A DNA stretch of 64,000 nt. Source: Flavobacteriales bacterium (GTDB taxonomy: Bacteria > Bacteroidota > Bacteroidia > Flavobacteriales_E > Vicingaceae). The position numbers and the translations under genes are program-made. The notes below the pieces were generated by a model. The model worked only from the letters and a program-made list of their open reading frames with translations, had not been told where the DNA came from and made no database searches. The stretch spans positions 1 to 64,000 of the forward strand of contig JABWCF010000004.1 in the NCBI GenBank assembly GCA_013359255.1, written 5' to 3'. Below, one piece after another: positions 53,852 through 62,396 of this stretch; positions within the stretch are counted from its first letter, which is position 1; every line of letters starts with the position of its first letter.

Positions 53852-56800
53852 ACTTCCTCCTCCACAATTTTAATTTCTTCTTCTGTTAACCCATAAAGCT
53901 GATAAACCATTTTATCAATCTCCCCATCTACCCTATTGATTTCCGATTTTAATTCCTGAGCTTTTTGTTTCTGCTCATTGAAATATTGCATCCATTCGGC
54001 TTCTTCCGATAAACTCAACTGTACTTTGGCTTTTTTCAATTCTTTTAAAAAGTCCTTAAACTCCAATCCATACCAGTTTTGCAACTTGGTTGTGAGTTTT
54101 TCGATTTCAAATTTGCTTTGGAGTAAAGTGATTACTTGATTGATATTTTTGTGAAATTCAATTGTTTTTTGAATGATATCGTCTACTTTTTGAGCTATCT
54201 CTTTTTCAGTATTGGTTGTAGGAATTTGTATGGGAAATTTCCTAATATCTCCAATCAGCACTTTAGGAAAAGTAGTCCTTTTTCCTTTAGGTGAAGTTTT
54301 CAGATTGTACCATGAAATCAAAGTAGAATTAATTACTGCAAGGAGATACTTGTCTGATAGTTTACTAATATTAATACATGAAATTATACCTGGGTCATGA
54401 TATAATTCTTCTTCAAAAATAGCAGCAGAAATTCTTGGCGGATTACCTCCAGTTATCTCCTGTATCAATATTCTATTGCTATTAAAATATTTTGGCTTTC
54501 TTGGTCTGTGAAGCCAATTACCATATTTAAGGTATTCTTTATTACTTAAATCTATCCCAAATCTCTTTATTGCCCTACCTTGAACCCATATACCATATTC
54601 GTCATTTTCTTTAATATTACTATGGTAAATACGTTCTTTAATTTGCTCTTTTGTCAAATGTTCTGTCGAGTAAGGAACTATACCTTGACAAACATCTAAG
54701 AAATCTTCTCCCCTTTTCGATTTCTTTTCAATTTTGTTGATAATCTTAATATCTCTATCGTCCTGCCAAATTTGAAATTGTTTATCATCAGACTTCCTCC
54801 AATTTTCAATATCGGCTTTTTGGGAGTTACTAAAATCATAAAATATATCAATAGACTTTGATTCTACATGGAAAATTTCACATTGCGAATTTTCAACTTG
54901 TTTTGTTAATATAAATACAATAGGATTTACACTTGCATCTTCAAAAACCGTGTATTTATATGTTACAATTATATTTATTCCATAATGTTTGAGAACATGT
55001 TCTCTTACTTTTTTGGCTTGTGGTATGTTTATCCATGTATCAGGAGTTATGAACCCAAGTTTCCCATTTCTTTTTAGTAGGGAATTTACTAATTCAATAA
55101 AGAAAAAATATATTTCATAATTACCTTGAAAAGTCTCAAAATTGGAGGAAACAAATTGCTTCGTTTCATTATCCATATAAGCTCCATAAGGTGGATTTCC
55201 AATAATTACATCAAAACCACCTTTTTCAAAAACAGTTGGAAACTCCTTTTGCCAGTTAAAAGCCTTCTCCCCTGCTACGCATGGGTCGTCAATTAAAGAG
55301 TTTCCGCATTTAATGTTGTTGTTTAAACTGGTTAGTTTTCTGCCTTTTTGTGCAGTTCTGAGCCACAACGAAAGTTTGGCTATATCAACGCTTTCATCGT
55401 TAATATCAACGCCAAAAATATTTTTTTCTAAAATGTGGTTTTCTACTCCCGGAAACTCAAAAGCGTGTCCCAACAATTGCGATTCTAACTCGTCAATGTA
55501 GGTGTGTTCTTCTATCAAAAACTCCAAAGCTTGGTTTAAAAAAGCACCGCTACCACAAGCAGGGTCGCAAATGGTAATGTTCAACAACCAATTTCGGTAG
55601 GTTTGCAGGTTTTCGTCTAATATCTTTACGGTATCTTTTTTTCGGTTTTGTCTGCCTTTGGCGTATTCTTCATCAACAATACCCAATTCGGTTTTCTTTT
55701 CTTCGCAAAGTTTGCCAACGGTATTTTCTACAATGTATTTGGTAATGTATTTTGGCGTATAAAAAACTCCGTCTTTTTTTCGTTTGCTTTTGCTTTTATC
55801 CAGTTCTTGCCCTTCAATTTCGGCAGTGATGTGTTCAATTTCGTTGAGCGAGTTTTCAAAAATATGTCCGAGTATGTTCACATCTACTTCACTTTGAAAA
55901 TCGTATTTGGTTAGTTTCATTACGTTTGGATGCAACATTTCATCATCCAACACAATGTTGTCTAACACTTCATCGGGCAGAAACAAACCACCGTTGTAAG
56001 CAAAAATATCATCAACCGTTTTTTGTCCTTTTCGCCCTTTATCAATGTAACTAAAATACTGTTTAAAAATGTCGTACAAAGGTTTGTAGGCATCTTCTTG
56101 TTTCAATACTTCCCAACGGTTTACAATTCGTGAAATAGAATTTGGAGGCAACAAACCGCTATCTTCGGCAAAAAAGATAAACAAATAACGGTCGAGCAAT
56201 TTCTGTGTTTTCTTGAAGAGTAGTAATTTATCTTTTGCACGACTGTTCTTTACCATGTTTTGCCACATATCATTTCTGAAAGTAGCATAATCTTTATACA
56301 ATTGTTTGGTGATTTTTTCTTCTTCGAGTAAACTTTCCTCTTTTACTTTTAGCGGAACGCCATTCAGTAAATTGTCGGCTCTTAAACACAGCCAAAGCAA
56401 TTGAAATTCAGTTTCGGTAAGTGTAAAAAGGTTGAATTCTAAATGCTCTACCGAATGATGAATAAAGAAACGTAGTTTTTCAAAATTGGAAGTAATGACA
56501 TACACACAACCTGTTTGGTTGTTTTTGTAATTAAATGCCTGAACATTTATTTTATCTAAATCTTTGGTGTCCGTTCCTTTCAGTTCTATAACACCCAAGG
56601 CTTTCCCATTTTGCAGAATAGCACCATCGGCTTTTTTCGCACCTTTTTCGTTTTTTAATTCAGTAGTTAAATTAAAATTCGGTTGTGGATTTAAAGTATA
56701 ACCCAAAATATCAACAAACAATTCACGCAAAAAGCCTTCTTGAAATTGTTCCTCTTTGGCATCTCTAATATTTTGCTGTATGGCAGGATTATGAAAATAA

Positions 56801-56889
56801 GCAGTAAACTTTTGGTAAGCAGCTTTAACCGCTTCCGTATCCTGTCCGTTCAGGTGTTTATTGAGTACCGAATTTTGAAAAAATGCCAT
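53848..56889 (-). CDS. Type IIG-like restriction-modification enzyme (single chain)
   Basis: The 1013-residue protein combines an N-terminal PD-(D/E)XK nuclease (D88...E102-x-K104 in VIELKG), a helical connector, and an adenine N6-methyltransferase. Motif I is CDPACGSGAFL (D442-G448) and motif IV is GNPPYG (N565-Y568). The last 350 residues are the target-recognition domain and a helical tail (Eco57I/TaqI-like C-terminus). This is the order of a type IIG/IIL enzyme in one chain. It is also like PglX of BREX, but the nuclease end argues against that and no other BREX gene is present. First gene of the operon. Base composition changes within the target-recognition part. Confidence 0.88.
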   Translation of the reverse strand: MAFFQNSVLNKHLNGQDTEAVKAAYQKFTAYFHNPAIQQNIRDAKEEQFQEGFLRELFVDILGYTLNPQPNFNLTTELKNEKGAKKADGAILQNGKALGVIELKGTDTKDLDKINVQAFNYKNNQTGCVYVITSNFEKLRFFIHHSVEHLEFNLFTLTETEFQLLWLCLRADNLLNGVPLKVKEESLLEEEKITKQLYKDYATFRNDMWQNMVKNSRAKDKLLLFKKTQKLLDRYLFIFFAEDSGLLPPNSISRIVNRWEVLKQEDAYKPLYDIFKQYFSYIDKGRKGQKTVDDIFAYNGGLFLPDEVLDNIVLDDEMLHPNVMKLTKYDFQSEVDVNILGHIFENSLNEIEHITAEIEGQELDKSKSKRKKDGVFYTPKYITKYIVENTVGKLCEEKKTELGIVDEEYAKGRQNRKKDTVKILDENLQTYRNWLLNITICDPACGSGAFLNQALEFLIEEHTYIDELESQLLGHAFEFPGVENHILEKNIFGVDINDESVDIAKLSLWLRTAQKGRKLTSLNNNIKCGNSLIDDPCVAGEKAFNWQKEFPTVFEKGGFDVIIGNPPYGAYMDNETKQFVSSNFETFQGNYEIYFFFIELVNSLLKRNGKLGFITPDTWINIPQAKKVREHVLKHYGINIIVTYKYTVFEDASVNPIVFILTKQVENSQCEIFHVESKSIDIFYDFSNSQKADIENWRKSDDKQFQIWQDDRDIKIINKIEKKSKRGEDFLDVCQGIVPYSTEHLTKEQIKERIYHSNIKENDEYGIWVQGRAIKRFGIDLSNKEYLKYGNWLHRPRKPKYFNSNRILIQEITGGNPPRISAAIFEEELYHDPGIISCINISKLSDKYLLAVINSTLISWYNLKTSPKGKRTTFPKVLIGDIRKFPIQIPTTNTEKEIAQKVDDIIQKTIEFHKNINQVITLLQSKFEIEKLTTKLQNWYGLEFKDFLKELKKAKVQLSLSEEAEWMQYFNEQKQKAQELKSEINRVDGEIDKMVYQLYGLTEEEIKIVEEEV

Positions 56890-56998
56890 TTAATTTGTGC
56901 TGTATTTAAGGTCAGAAATTGAACCCGAAAGATACAGATTAATTGATATTTTACCCTGATTTTTAAAGAGAATTTATTAAGGCAAAGTAAGATGATTT

Positions 56999-57076
56999 GG
57001 GCGTGCCCTAAAGGTCGGGCTATCCGCTATATCTTTCTGTGAAAAACAGAAAGGATGCCGCTTCTATCCCTCACGC
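56999..57076. repeat. REP-like palindromic element
   Basis: The element begins GGGCGTGCCCTAAAGGTCGG and ends CTATCCCTCACGC. Its ends pair (GCGTG with CACGC, GGG with CCC) and it has a central hairpin CTTTCTGT...ACAGAAAG. Similar GGGCGTGCCC...TATCC...TCACGC sequences are a familiar dispersed repeat in Bacteroidota genomes as I recall them, and in other phyla REPs are moved by RAYT transposases. Only one full copy is in this window. Confidence 0.55.
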
Positions 57077-57270
57077 AGCTAAAAAATAAGTAAAGCTGAA
57101 TTGTAGTGCAACGAAAATCATTCACACTAATAAAATAAAAAAGACGTGAATAAAAAGCTTTACCCATTTTTCGCTAAAAGAAAGCGGTATATAAGCGTTA
57201 AAAATTTGCTTTAAGTGAACCGCAAATTTTCAACCCTTACATGATTTATTTTTAATAATTTTTTTTGCCC

Positions 57271-57296
57271 TTTTTAAAGAATTAATTCTTTAAAAA
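57271..57296. terminator. 26-base perfect AT-rich palindrome, possible terminator of the MOSC gene
   Basis: TTTTTAAAGAATTAATTCTT followed by TAAAAA is a perfect inverted repeat. It lies 55 bases downstream of the MOSC gene's stop (57352, minus strand) and ends in T on both strands, so it could terminate that gene. Confidence 0.45.
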
Positions 57297-57307
57297 CCTA
57301 AGCTATA

Positions 57308-57337
57308 TTAACATAATGCAATCCATTATAAGACAAA
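57308..57337 (+). repeat. TTATAAGACAAA repeat, copy D (right edge of island)
   Basis: TTAACATAAT, 8 bases, TTATAAGACAAA. The two half-motifs match copy A (45714-45742) in the same orientation, and the copy lies 14 bases from the end of the MOSC gene. The differing spacers (5 versus 8 bases) argue against a simple recombination site of fixed length. Confidence 0.55.
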
Positions 57338-57351
57338 TGAAAAAAATAAAA

Positions 57352-57792
57352 TTATTCTATAATTCTCACATAATCTCCCTCAGAAACAACTCCTTCTACA
57401 ATTACTTTGGCATAAACCCCAGCTCTATTATTTTTAGATAATGCTTCTTTTAAGCCTACATAAACTTCGTTAAACTCATCAGAAGGAATAATATCTCCGG
57501 TAATCTCAATTTTAAAATTACCGATGGTTATCATTTTTCCAATGCTACTTTTTAAATCAAAACCTTGTAATAACAAATTAGCGTTCGTTTTAGTCCAATG
57601 TAGCTTTTGCCCTAAATCTTTGCACACCTCATTCCACGATTCTTCAGACAAGATTGAAATTTGTTTTTCTTTATCCAACTTACCTCTGTAATCATCGGCT
57701 ACACCAAACCTAAAAGAAACTCTTGCCGAAGCATATACGGTTATATCCTCTGTGGGCCGACTGATTCCGGCTATTCCTATTACTTTTCCCAT
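57352..57792 (-). CDS. MOSC domain protein lacking the usual cysteine
   Basis: The 146-residue protein has the MOSC pattern: VSFRFGVADDYRGKLDKEKQ, NANLLLQGFDLKSSIGKMIT, and a C-terminal RAGVYAKVIVEGVVSEGDYV. MOSC domains move sulfur to molybdenum cofactor or act on hydroxylamines, usually with a conserved cysteine in the motif after the fourth strand. Here that place reads GDIIPSDEFNEVY, with no cysteine, so sulfur transfer is doubtful. It diverges from dapD. Confidence 0.75.
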   Translation of the reverse strand: MGKVIGIAGISRPTEDITVYASARVSFRFGVADDYRGKLDKEKQISILSEESWNEVCKDLGQKLHWTKTNANLLLQGFDLKSSIGKMITIGNFKIEITGDIIPSDEFNEVYVGLKEALSKNNRAGVYAKVIVEGVVSEGDYVRIIE

Positions 57793-57832
57793 GTTTCAAA
57801 ACTACGTATTTTATAGTATTTAATTTTTACTA

Positions 57833-57861
57833 TTTGTGCAAATGAGTAAAATGTATCTTTG
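57833..57861 (+). promoter_or_regulatory. Promoter of dapD: TTTG - 17 bases - TATCTTTG
   Basis: A -33 TTTG at 57833-57836 and an exact -7 TATCTTTG at 57854-57861 are separated by 17 bases. The dapD ATG follows 19 bases later. This is the clearest two-box promoter on the right side of the window. Confidence 0.55.
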
Positions 57862-57880
57862 TATCAAAATATAAATTAAA

Positions 57881-58699
57881 ATGACAGAGTTAAGAGCCCA
57901 AATTGAAAACGCATGGGATAATCGCGAATTGCTTAAAGACACTAACATACAGATGGCTATACATGAGGTTATCGAAAAACTAGAGAAAGGTTCTATAAGG
58001 GTGGCCGAGCCGGTAAATGATGATTCTTGGCGGGTAAATGAATGGATAAAAAAAGCGGTGGTAATGTATTTTCCCATACAAAAAATGGAAACCCTGCATG
58101 CCGGCCCTCTTGAATTTTATGATAAAATGAAATTAAAATCAAATTATGCAGCATTAGGAATTCGTGTTGTGCCTCATGCAGTAGCTCGTTATGGGGCATT
58201 TATTGCCTCGGGAGTTATTTTAATGCCATCGTATGTAAATATTGGTGCATATGTAGATAGTGGCACCATGGTAGATACTTGGGCAACTGTAGGCTCCTGT
58301 GCTCAGATTGGGAAAAATGTGCATTTGAGTGGAGGGGTTGGAATTGGTGGTGTGCTAGAACCTTTGCAGGCTGCCCCAGTTATTATTGAAGATAACTGTT
58401 TTATAGGCTCCAGATGCATTGTGGTAGAAGGCGTAAGAGTTAGAAAAGAAGCTGTGTTAGGAGCGAATGTAGTACTCACTCAATCTACCAAAATAATTGA
58501 TGTTACAGGGAATTCTCCTGTTGAATATAAATCAGAGGTTCCTGAACGATCTGTTGTAATACCCGGTTCTTATACCAAAAAATTTATGGCTGGCGAGTTT
58601 CAGGTGCCTTGTGCTTTAATTATTGGACAACGCAAACCTAGCACTGATTTAAAAACATCTTTAAACAATGCGTTACGTGAGTATAATGTTGCGGTGTAA
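57881..58699 (+). CDS. dapD: Tetrahydrodipicolinate N-succinyltransferase
   Basis: The 272-residue protein has the N-terminal domain and a left-handed beta-helix of hexapeptide repeats (MPSYVNIGAYVDSGTMVDTW, then GSCAQIGKNVHLSGGVGIGG). It also carries the PVEYKSEVPERSVVIPGS segment. It succinylates tetrahydrodipicolinate in the succinylase branch of lysine and diaminopimelate synthesis. The stop is directly followed by the next gene's ATG. Confidence 0.96.
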   Translation: MTELRAQIENAWDNRELLKDTNIQMAIHEVIEKLEKGSIRVAEPVNDDSWRVNEWIKKAVVMYFPIQKMETLHAGPLEFYDKMKLKSNYAALGIRVVPHAVARYGAFIASGVILMPSYVNIGAYVDSGTMVDTWATVGSCAQIGKNVHLSGGVGIGGVLEPLQAAPVIIEDNCFIGSRCIVVEGVRVRKEAVLGANVVLTQSTKIIDVTGNSPVEYKSEVPERSVVIPGSYTKKFMAGEFQVPCALIIGQRKPSTDLKTSLNNALREYNVAV

Positions 58700-59692
58700 A
58701 TGAAAAAAGTATTAATAATACAAACTTCTTATTTAGGCGATGTTATTTTAGCCACTCCTTTAATCGAGAAACTAAAGAGAAAGTACCCCTCACTCAAAAT
58801 TGATTTTTTACTGAGAAAAGGAAATGAAAATTTACTCAAAAATCATCCTCTTTTAAATGAACTTATAATTTGGGATAAACAAAAAAATAAATACCAACAT
58901 CTTAAAAAAGTTTCTCAGCAAGTACACAAAAACCACTATGATGCAGTTTTTAATTTACATCGCTTCGCTTCTTCGGGTTTAATTACCGCTTTTTCGGGAG
59001 CTAAACACAAAATAGGATTCGATAAAAATCCATTATCTTTTTTATATACCGTAAAAGTAAAACACGATTTAGAAAATAATAAACATGAGGTAGAGAGGAA
59101 TATTGCACTCTTAAAAGGGTTTACAGATACTCTTCTTGAAAGACCGGCTCTGTATCCTTCGGTAAATGACTATAAAAAAATGGAGTCGTATACCACGAAT
59201 CCATTTATTTGCATCGCTCCCGGGTCTGTTTGGTTTACCAAACAACTTCCTAAAGAAAAATGGGTTGAATTAGTGAATTTAACCCATTTTTCTTATACTA
59301 TAATTTTTATAGGATCAACAAACGATTCCTCTCTTTCCGAAAAAATTATTTCCGAAAGTCAACCTAAAAAATTTATAAATCTTTGCGGAAAAATCTCTCT
59401 TTTAGAATCTGCTGCTCTTATGCACAAGGCAAAAATGAATTACGTAAATGATTCGGCTCCTTTACATATTGCCTCGGCAATGAATACCCCTGTTACTGCT
59501 TTTTTCTGTTCTACCCTACCCTCTTTTGGTTTCGGCCCTCTGTCTGATAACCGTAATATAGCAGAGATTTCAACCACTTTGCCTTGTAGGCCTTGTGGTT
59601 TACATGGTAAAGCCGAGTGCCCCGAAAAACACTTTAAATGTGGCAAAGAAATAAATATAAAGGGATTTGCATTAGTTCACAACGCTTCCTAA
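58700..59692 (+). CDS. Family 9 glycosyltransferase (heptosyltransferase-like)
   Basis: The 330-residue protein has GT-B fold features: IIQTSYLGDVILATPLIEKL at the start, FNLHRFASSGLI, CIAPGSVWFTKQLPKEKW and NDSAPLHIASAMNTPVTAFF. The group adds heptose or related sugars to lipopolysaccharide core. It starts one base after dapD and ends 21 bases past the end of the convergent YfiR-like gene. The acceptor is not known. Confidence 0.88.
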   Translation: MKKVLIIQTSYLGDVILATPLIEKLKRKYPSLKIDFLLRKGNENLLKNHPLLNELIIWDKQKNKYQHLKKVSQQVHKNHYDAVFNLHRFASSGLITAFSGAKHKIGFDKNPLSFLYTVKVKHDLENNKHEVERNIALLKGFTDTLLERPALYPSVNDYKKMESYTTNPFICIAPGSVWFTKQLPKEKWVELVNLTHFSYTIIFIGSTNDSSLSEKIISESQPKKFINLCGKISLLESAALMHKAKMNYVNDSAPLHIASAMNTPVTAFFCSTLPSFGFGPLSDNRNIAEISTTLPCRPCGLHGKAECPEKHFKCGKEINIKGFALVHNAS

Positions 59693-60211
59693 TGCTAGTA
59701 AGGAGTTGGCTATTTTTAGATTATGATTTTCCAGCACCTTTTTATTTACATCAAAATGTAGTGCATCGTTTTCTAAAGTAACAAAGCTAAGTGCGGCACC
59801 TTTTTTAGCTAAGCCTTCTCTTTCGCCAATTAATAGAACCGGTTTGTTTTTATATTTTTCTTTTAAAATTTTAATACTGCTACTTTTGTGCGAACATATA
59901 TAAATTAGGTTACAATCACTAATGCTCTCTGCATCGGCATACTGTTTTACAACCATTCTTTTTCCGCGTATTCTTTTGTTTTGAGAAAGATATTGCAATT
60001 CTTTAAGCACCGGAGAATCGCCTATTACCGCAATCTTAAAATCTTCTTCAGGATTCAAGTCCGGCCAGTCTATGTACTTAATAAAATTATATACAAACAG
60101 TGAGTATGATTTGTAGTTTACTTCTTGAGCATTTGTTTCTTTGCTAAAAGAAAATAGAAGTATAAAAAATACCAATAAATAAAAGGGGGTTATATTTAGG
60201 TATCTAATCAT
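59672..60211 (-). CDS. YfiR family (DUF4154) periplasmic protein
   Basis: The 179-residue protein has a hydrophobic signal peptide (PFYLLVFFILLF) and the DUF4154 core: YNFIKYIDWPDLN, FKIAVIGDSPVLKEL, CNLIYICSHKSSS, KKGAALSFVTLEN and FDVNKKVLENHNLKIANSLLAL, shown here in short pieces. In Pseudomonas, YfiR holds a diguanylate cyclase inactive in the periplasm. Here the partner is the TonB-dependent receptor, whose stop overlaps its start by 4 bases; no cyclase gene is adjacent. Confidence 0.85.
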   Translation of the reverse strand: MIRYLNITPFYLLVFFILLFSFSKETNAQEVNYKSYSLFVYNFIKYIDWPDLNPEEDFKIAVIGDSPVLKELQYLSQNKRIRGKRMVVKQYADAESISDCNLIYICSHKSSSIKILKEKYKNKPVLLIGEREGLAKKGAALSFVTLENDALHFDVNKKVLENHNLKIANSLLALGSVVN

Positions 60212-62349
60212 TCTACGTTTTCATTTTTAGTTTTACGCTTAAAATGATAGGAAACTCGCACTATTACTTCTCGAGAAGCACCCGGCAATGGGGCATGCAT
60301 ACCATAGTAGGGTTGTATAAAAGGATTTTTCTCATTGAGTAAATTATACACCCCTACACCAAAATCTAAATTTTCAGTAAAAAGATGTTGATATAAAAAA
60401 TACAAATTAAAAAGTAGTATGGGTTTAAATTGGCTAAGTATTAGGTTTCCTGATGTATCGATTGCGGTATAACCGTATCGCACCGACCTAAGTTGCATTG
60501 TTGTGTTAATGCTAAATTTTCTGGTTATATTATAACTCTCGGTAAGATTTATCTGATGTGCCGGAAAGGCAAGTAGCATTTTACTATTTTCTTCCATCAT
60601 GTTGTCGGAAATATTTTCTTTTCCTTTAACGGTGTAAAAAGAATAGTTTAACCAAAATGAATTATACGTATTTTTCATTCGTATTTCAAGTTCTATCCCT
60701 CTTGTTCCCGCTTTTCCAAAGTTGGTATATCTGTCGGAAAGGGTAAATTCATCGTAATAGTAAACAATAGGGTTAAGAGTAATGATGTCGTATATATTTG
60801 CAGTAAAAAACAATTTACGGGTAAGCTGTGTGCCTATTTCAGCTTCAATAACCTGTGTATATTCCGGTTTAACCGATGCAATACTTAAATTGATATTTTC
60901 TACAGAAGGTGCTCTGAATGAATTGCTATATAAAACTTTAAAATTTATGCGATTTATTTTTTTTGTTAATCCCACTCTAGGTACAAAAGCATCTCCGAAA
61001 GTACTGTGTATATCATAGCGGGCACCTAATATTAGGTTTACAATACGGTGTTTTGCTAAACCCTGTATAAAATAAGAAGTATTGTTAAACGAAATAGTGT
61101 TTTTGCCGTTAATAAAATAACTACTGTCGGTTTTTTCTTTTGCTTCATCTAGGTAGTGCTCTACTCCTGCTACAATATTTATCTTTCTTGAAAGATTCCA
61201 TGAAGCACTAAGATTCCCTCGATACCGAACTATCTCTTTATGGTAGTTTCCAGTAAGAGAATCATCTTCTACTGTTTTCCATGGTGTTTGATTTTTAATA
61301 TTAATCTTGGGAGTAATCGTAAGTTGGTTATTTATTTTCCATACGTATTTAATTTCATTATAAAATCCGGAAAAAGTTTGCCAATAGGGTCTTGTAACAA
61401 TTGCATCGTATCCGTCTTGTACTTTTAGTTGGTACAAATCTGCAATGCTTCTTATTTGCAACCCTTTATATGTAATGCCTAAGTTATACGAAGAAGATTT
61501 TATATTCGAATGATTAGCCATATTGTATGCACTTCCGAATACATCTGTATATTCTGCATCACTGCGTATGGCTTCGGATAAATTAGCGAATAAAGAAATA
61601 TCAAAATCTTTCCATTTATCTCCGGCTGCTAAACTTATGTTTTTACGACCGATAGCGTCTAGCATTTGGCCAATTACTCCATTGGCCGATATTCCTTGTA
61701 TATCCTCACCTCCAAAGGTTATAATATTGATTACTCCATATTCGGCATACCCTCCATTTACGGCAGAGCCCGGCCCCCTTATTGCTTCTATCCTTTTAAT
61801 ATTATTGATGGGGTAATGATTTCCAAACTGAGTGGTTCCAAATAAATTTTCATTCATTTCTTGCCCGTCAATCAGCAACAATATTTTACCTTCGTGCGCC
61901 CAGTTTCCTCTAATCCCAATACCTACAACACCTTCCACATCCATCCCAAATTCAAATCCGGGCAACATTCTCAACACATCTATTAAATCGCGGGCTCCCG
62001 ATTTTTTTATTTCTTCGGCAGTAATTAAAGAAACAATGTTGGGCGATTCTCTGTAACTCATTGGTTTTTGAGAAGCCGATATAATAAGTGAATTGATTAG
62101 TTCTTCTAATTCACTTGAAGGGGTATAGGCTTTTAATTTAAGTAATTGTTCTAAAGACATCTCATAGATATCTACGCTATCAATCTTAACAGAATCTTTC
62201 ACCGTTTGAGCCTTCGGTTCTGAAAGCGAAAATATAAACAGCAATAAGATTAAACAACAAACGAATTTTATATTAATAAGTTCTTTTTCCAATTTTTTAT
62301 CTGAATTTTCAAATATAAATAAAGATTGATACATTCTTCGCAAATACAC
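60208..62349 (-). CDS. TonB-dependent receptor
   Basis: The 713-residue protein has a plug domain (SPNIVSLITAEEIKKSGARD, LIDVLRMLPGFEF, GKILLLIDGQEMN, IKRIEAIRGPGSAVNGGYAE) and a C-terminal beta-barrel ending VIVRVSYHFKR. The signal peptide is buried after an unlikely N-terminal extension; a start near the CLILLLFIFSL segment is probable. It takes up siderophores, sugars or vitamins across the outer membrane. It is co-transcribed with the YfiR-like gene; the ligand is unknown. Confidence 0.9.
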   Translation of the reverse strand: MYLRRMYQSLFIFENSDKKLEKELINIKFVCCLILLLFIFSLSEPKAQTVKDSVKIDSVDIYEMSLEQLLKLKAYTPSSELEELINSLIISASQKPMSYRESPNIVSLITAEEIKKSGARDLIDVLRMLPGFEFGMDVEGVVGIGIRGNWAHEGKILLLIDGQEMNENLFGTTQFGNHYPINNIKRIEAIRGPGSAVNGGYAEYGVINIITFGGEDIQGISANGVIGQMLDAIGRKNISLAAGDKWKDFDISLFANLSEAIRSDAEYTDVFGSAYNMANHSNIKSSSYNLGITYKGLQIRSIADLYQLKVQDGYDAIVTRPYWQTFSGFYNEIKYVWKINNQLTITPKINIKNQTPWKTVEDDSLTGNYHKEIVRYRGNLSASWNLSRKINIVAGVEHYLDEAKEKTDSSYFINGKNTISFNNTSYFIQGLAKHRIVNLILGARYDIHSTFGDAFVPRVGLTKKINRINFKVLYSNSFRAPSVENINLSIASVKPEYTQVIEAEIGTQLTRKLFFTANIYDIITLNPIVYYYDEFTLSDRYTNFGKAGTRGIELEIRMKNTYNSFWLNYSFYTVKGKENISDNMMEENSKMLLAFPAHQINLTESYNITRKFSINTTMQLRSVRYGYTAIDTSGNLILSQFKPILLFNLYFLYQHLFTENLDFGVGVYNLLNEKNPFIQPYYGMHAPLPGASREVIVRVSYHFKRKTKNENVE

Positions 62350-62396
62350 TTGTTTTGCCTAGAACAAAAAAAATAATTGACTGTTTAACAGGAATA

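Larger units (their letters stand above)
56890..57351. other. Non-coding hairpin-rich region at right of island
   Basis: No gene is seen. The stretch contains the REP-like element at 56999-57076 and further nested inverted repeats. These are GTAAAGCT (57090-57097) with AGCTTTAC (57156-57163), TTCAC (57121-57125) with GTGAA (57146-57150), and GCGGT (57184-57188) with ACCGC (57219-57223). The 26-base palindrome at 57271-57296 and repeat copy D follow. The promoter of the restriction operon is probably in its first 60 bases, where TATCTTTC on the minus strand (56937-56944) is one base off the -7 consensus. Confidence 0.5.

Noticed and set aside
53848-56889. BREX PglX methylase
   Set aside because: The protein has an N-terminal nuclease D...ExK and there is no PglZ, BrxC or other BREX gene nearby, so a type IIG-like enzyme is the better reading.
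46422-57337. Integrative element with its own integrase
   Set aside because: No integrase, transposase or relaxase is encoded between the edge repeats, so mobility would depend on functions elsewhere or on homologous recombination.
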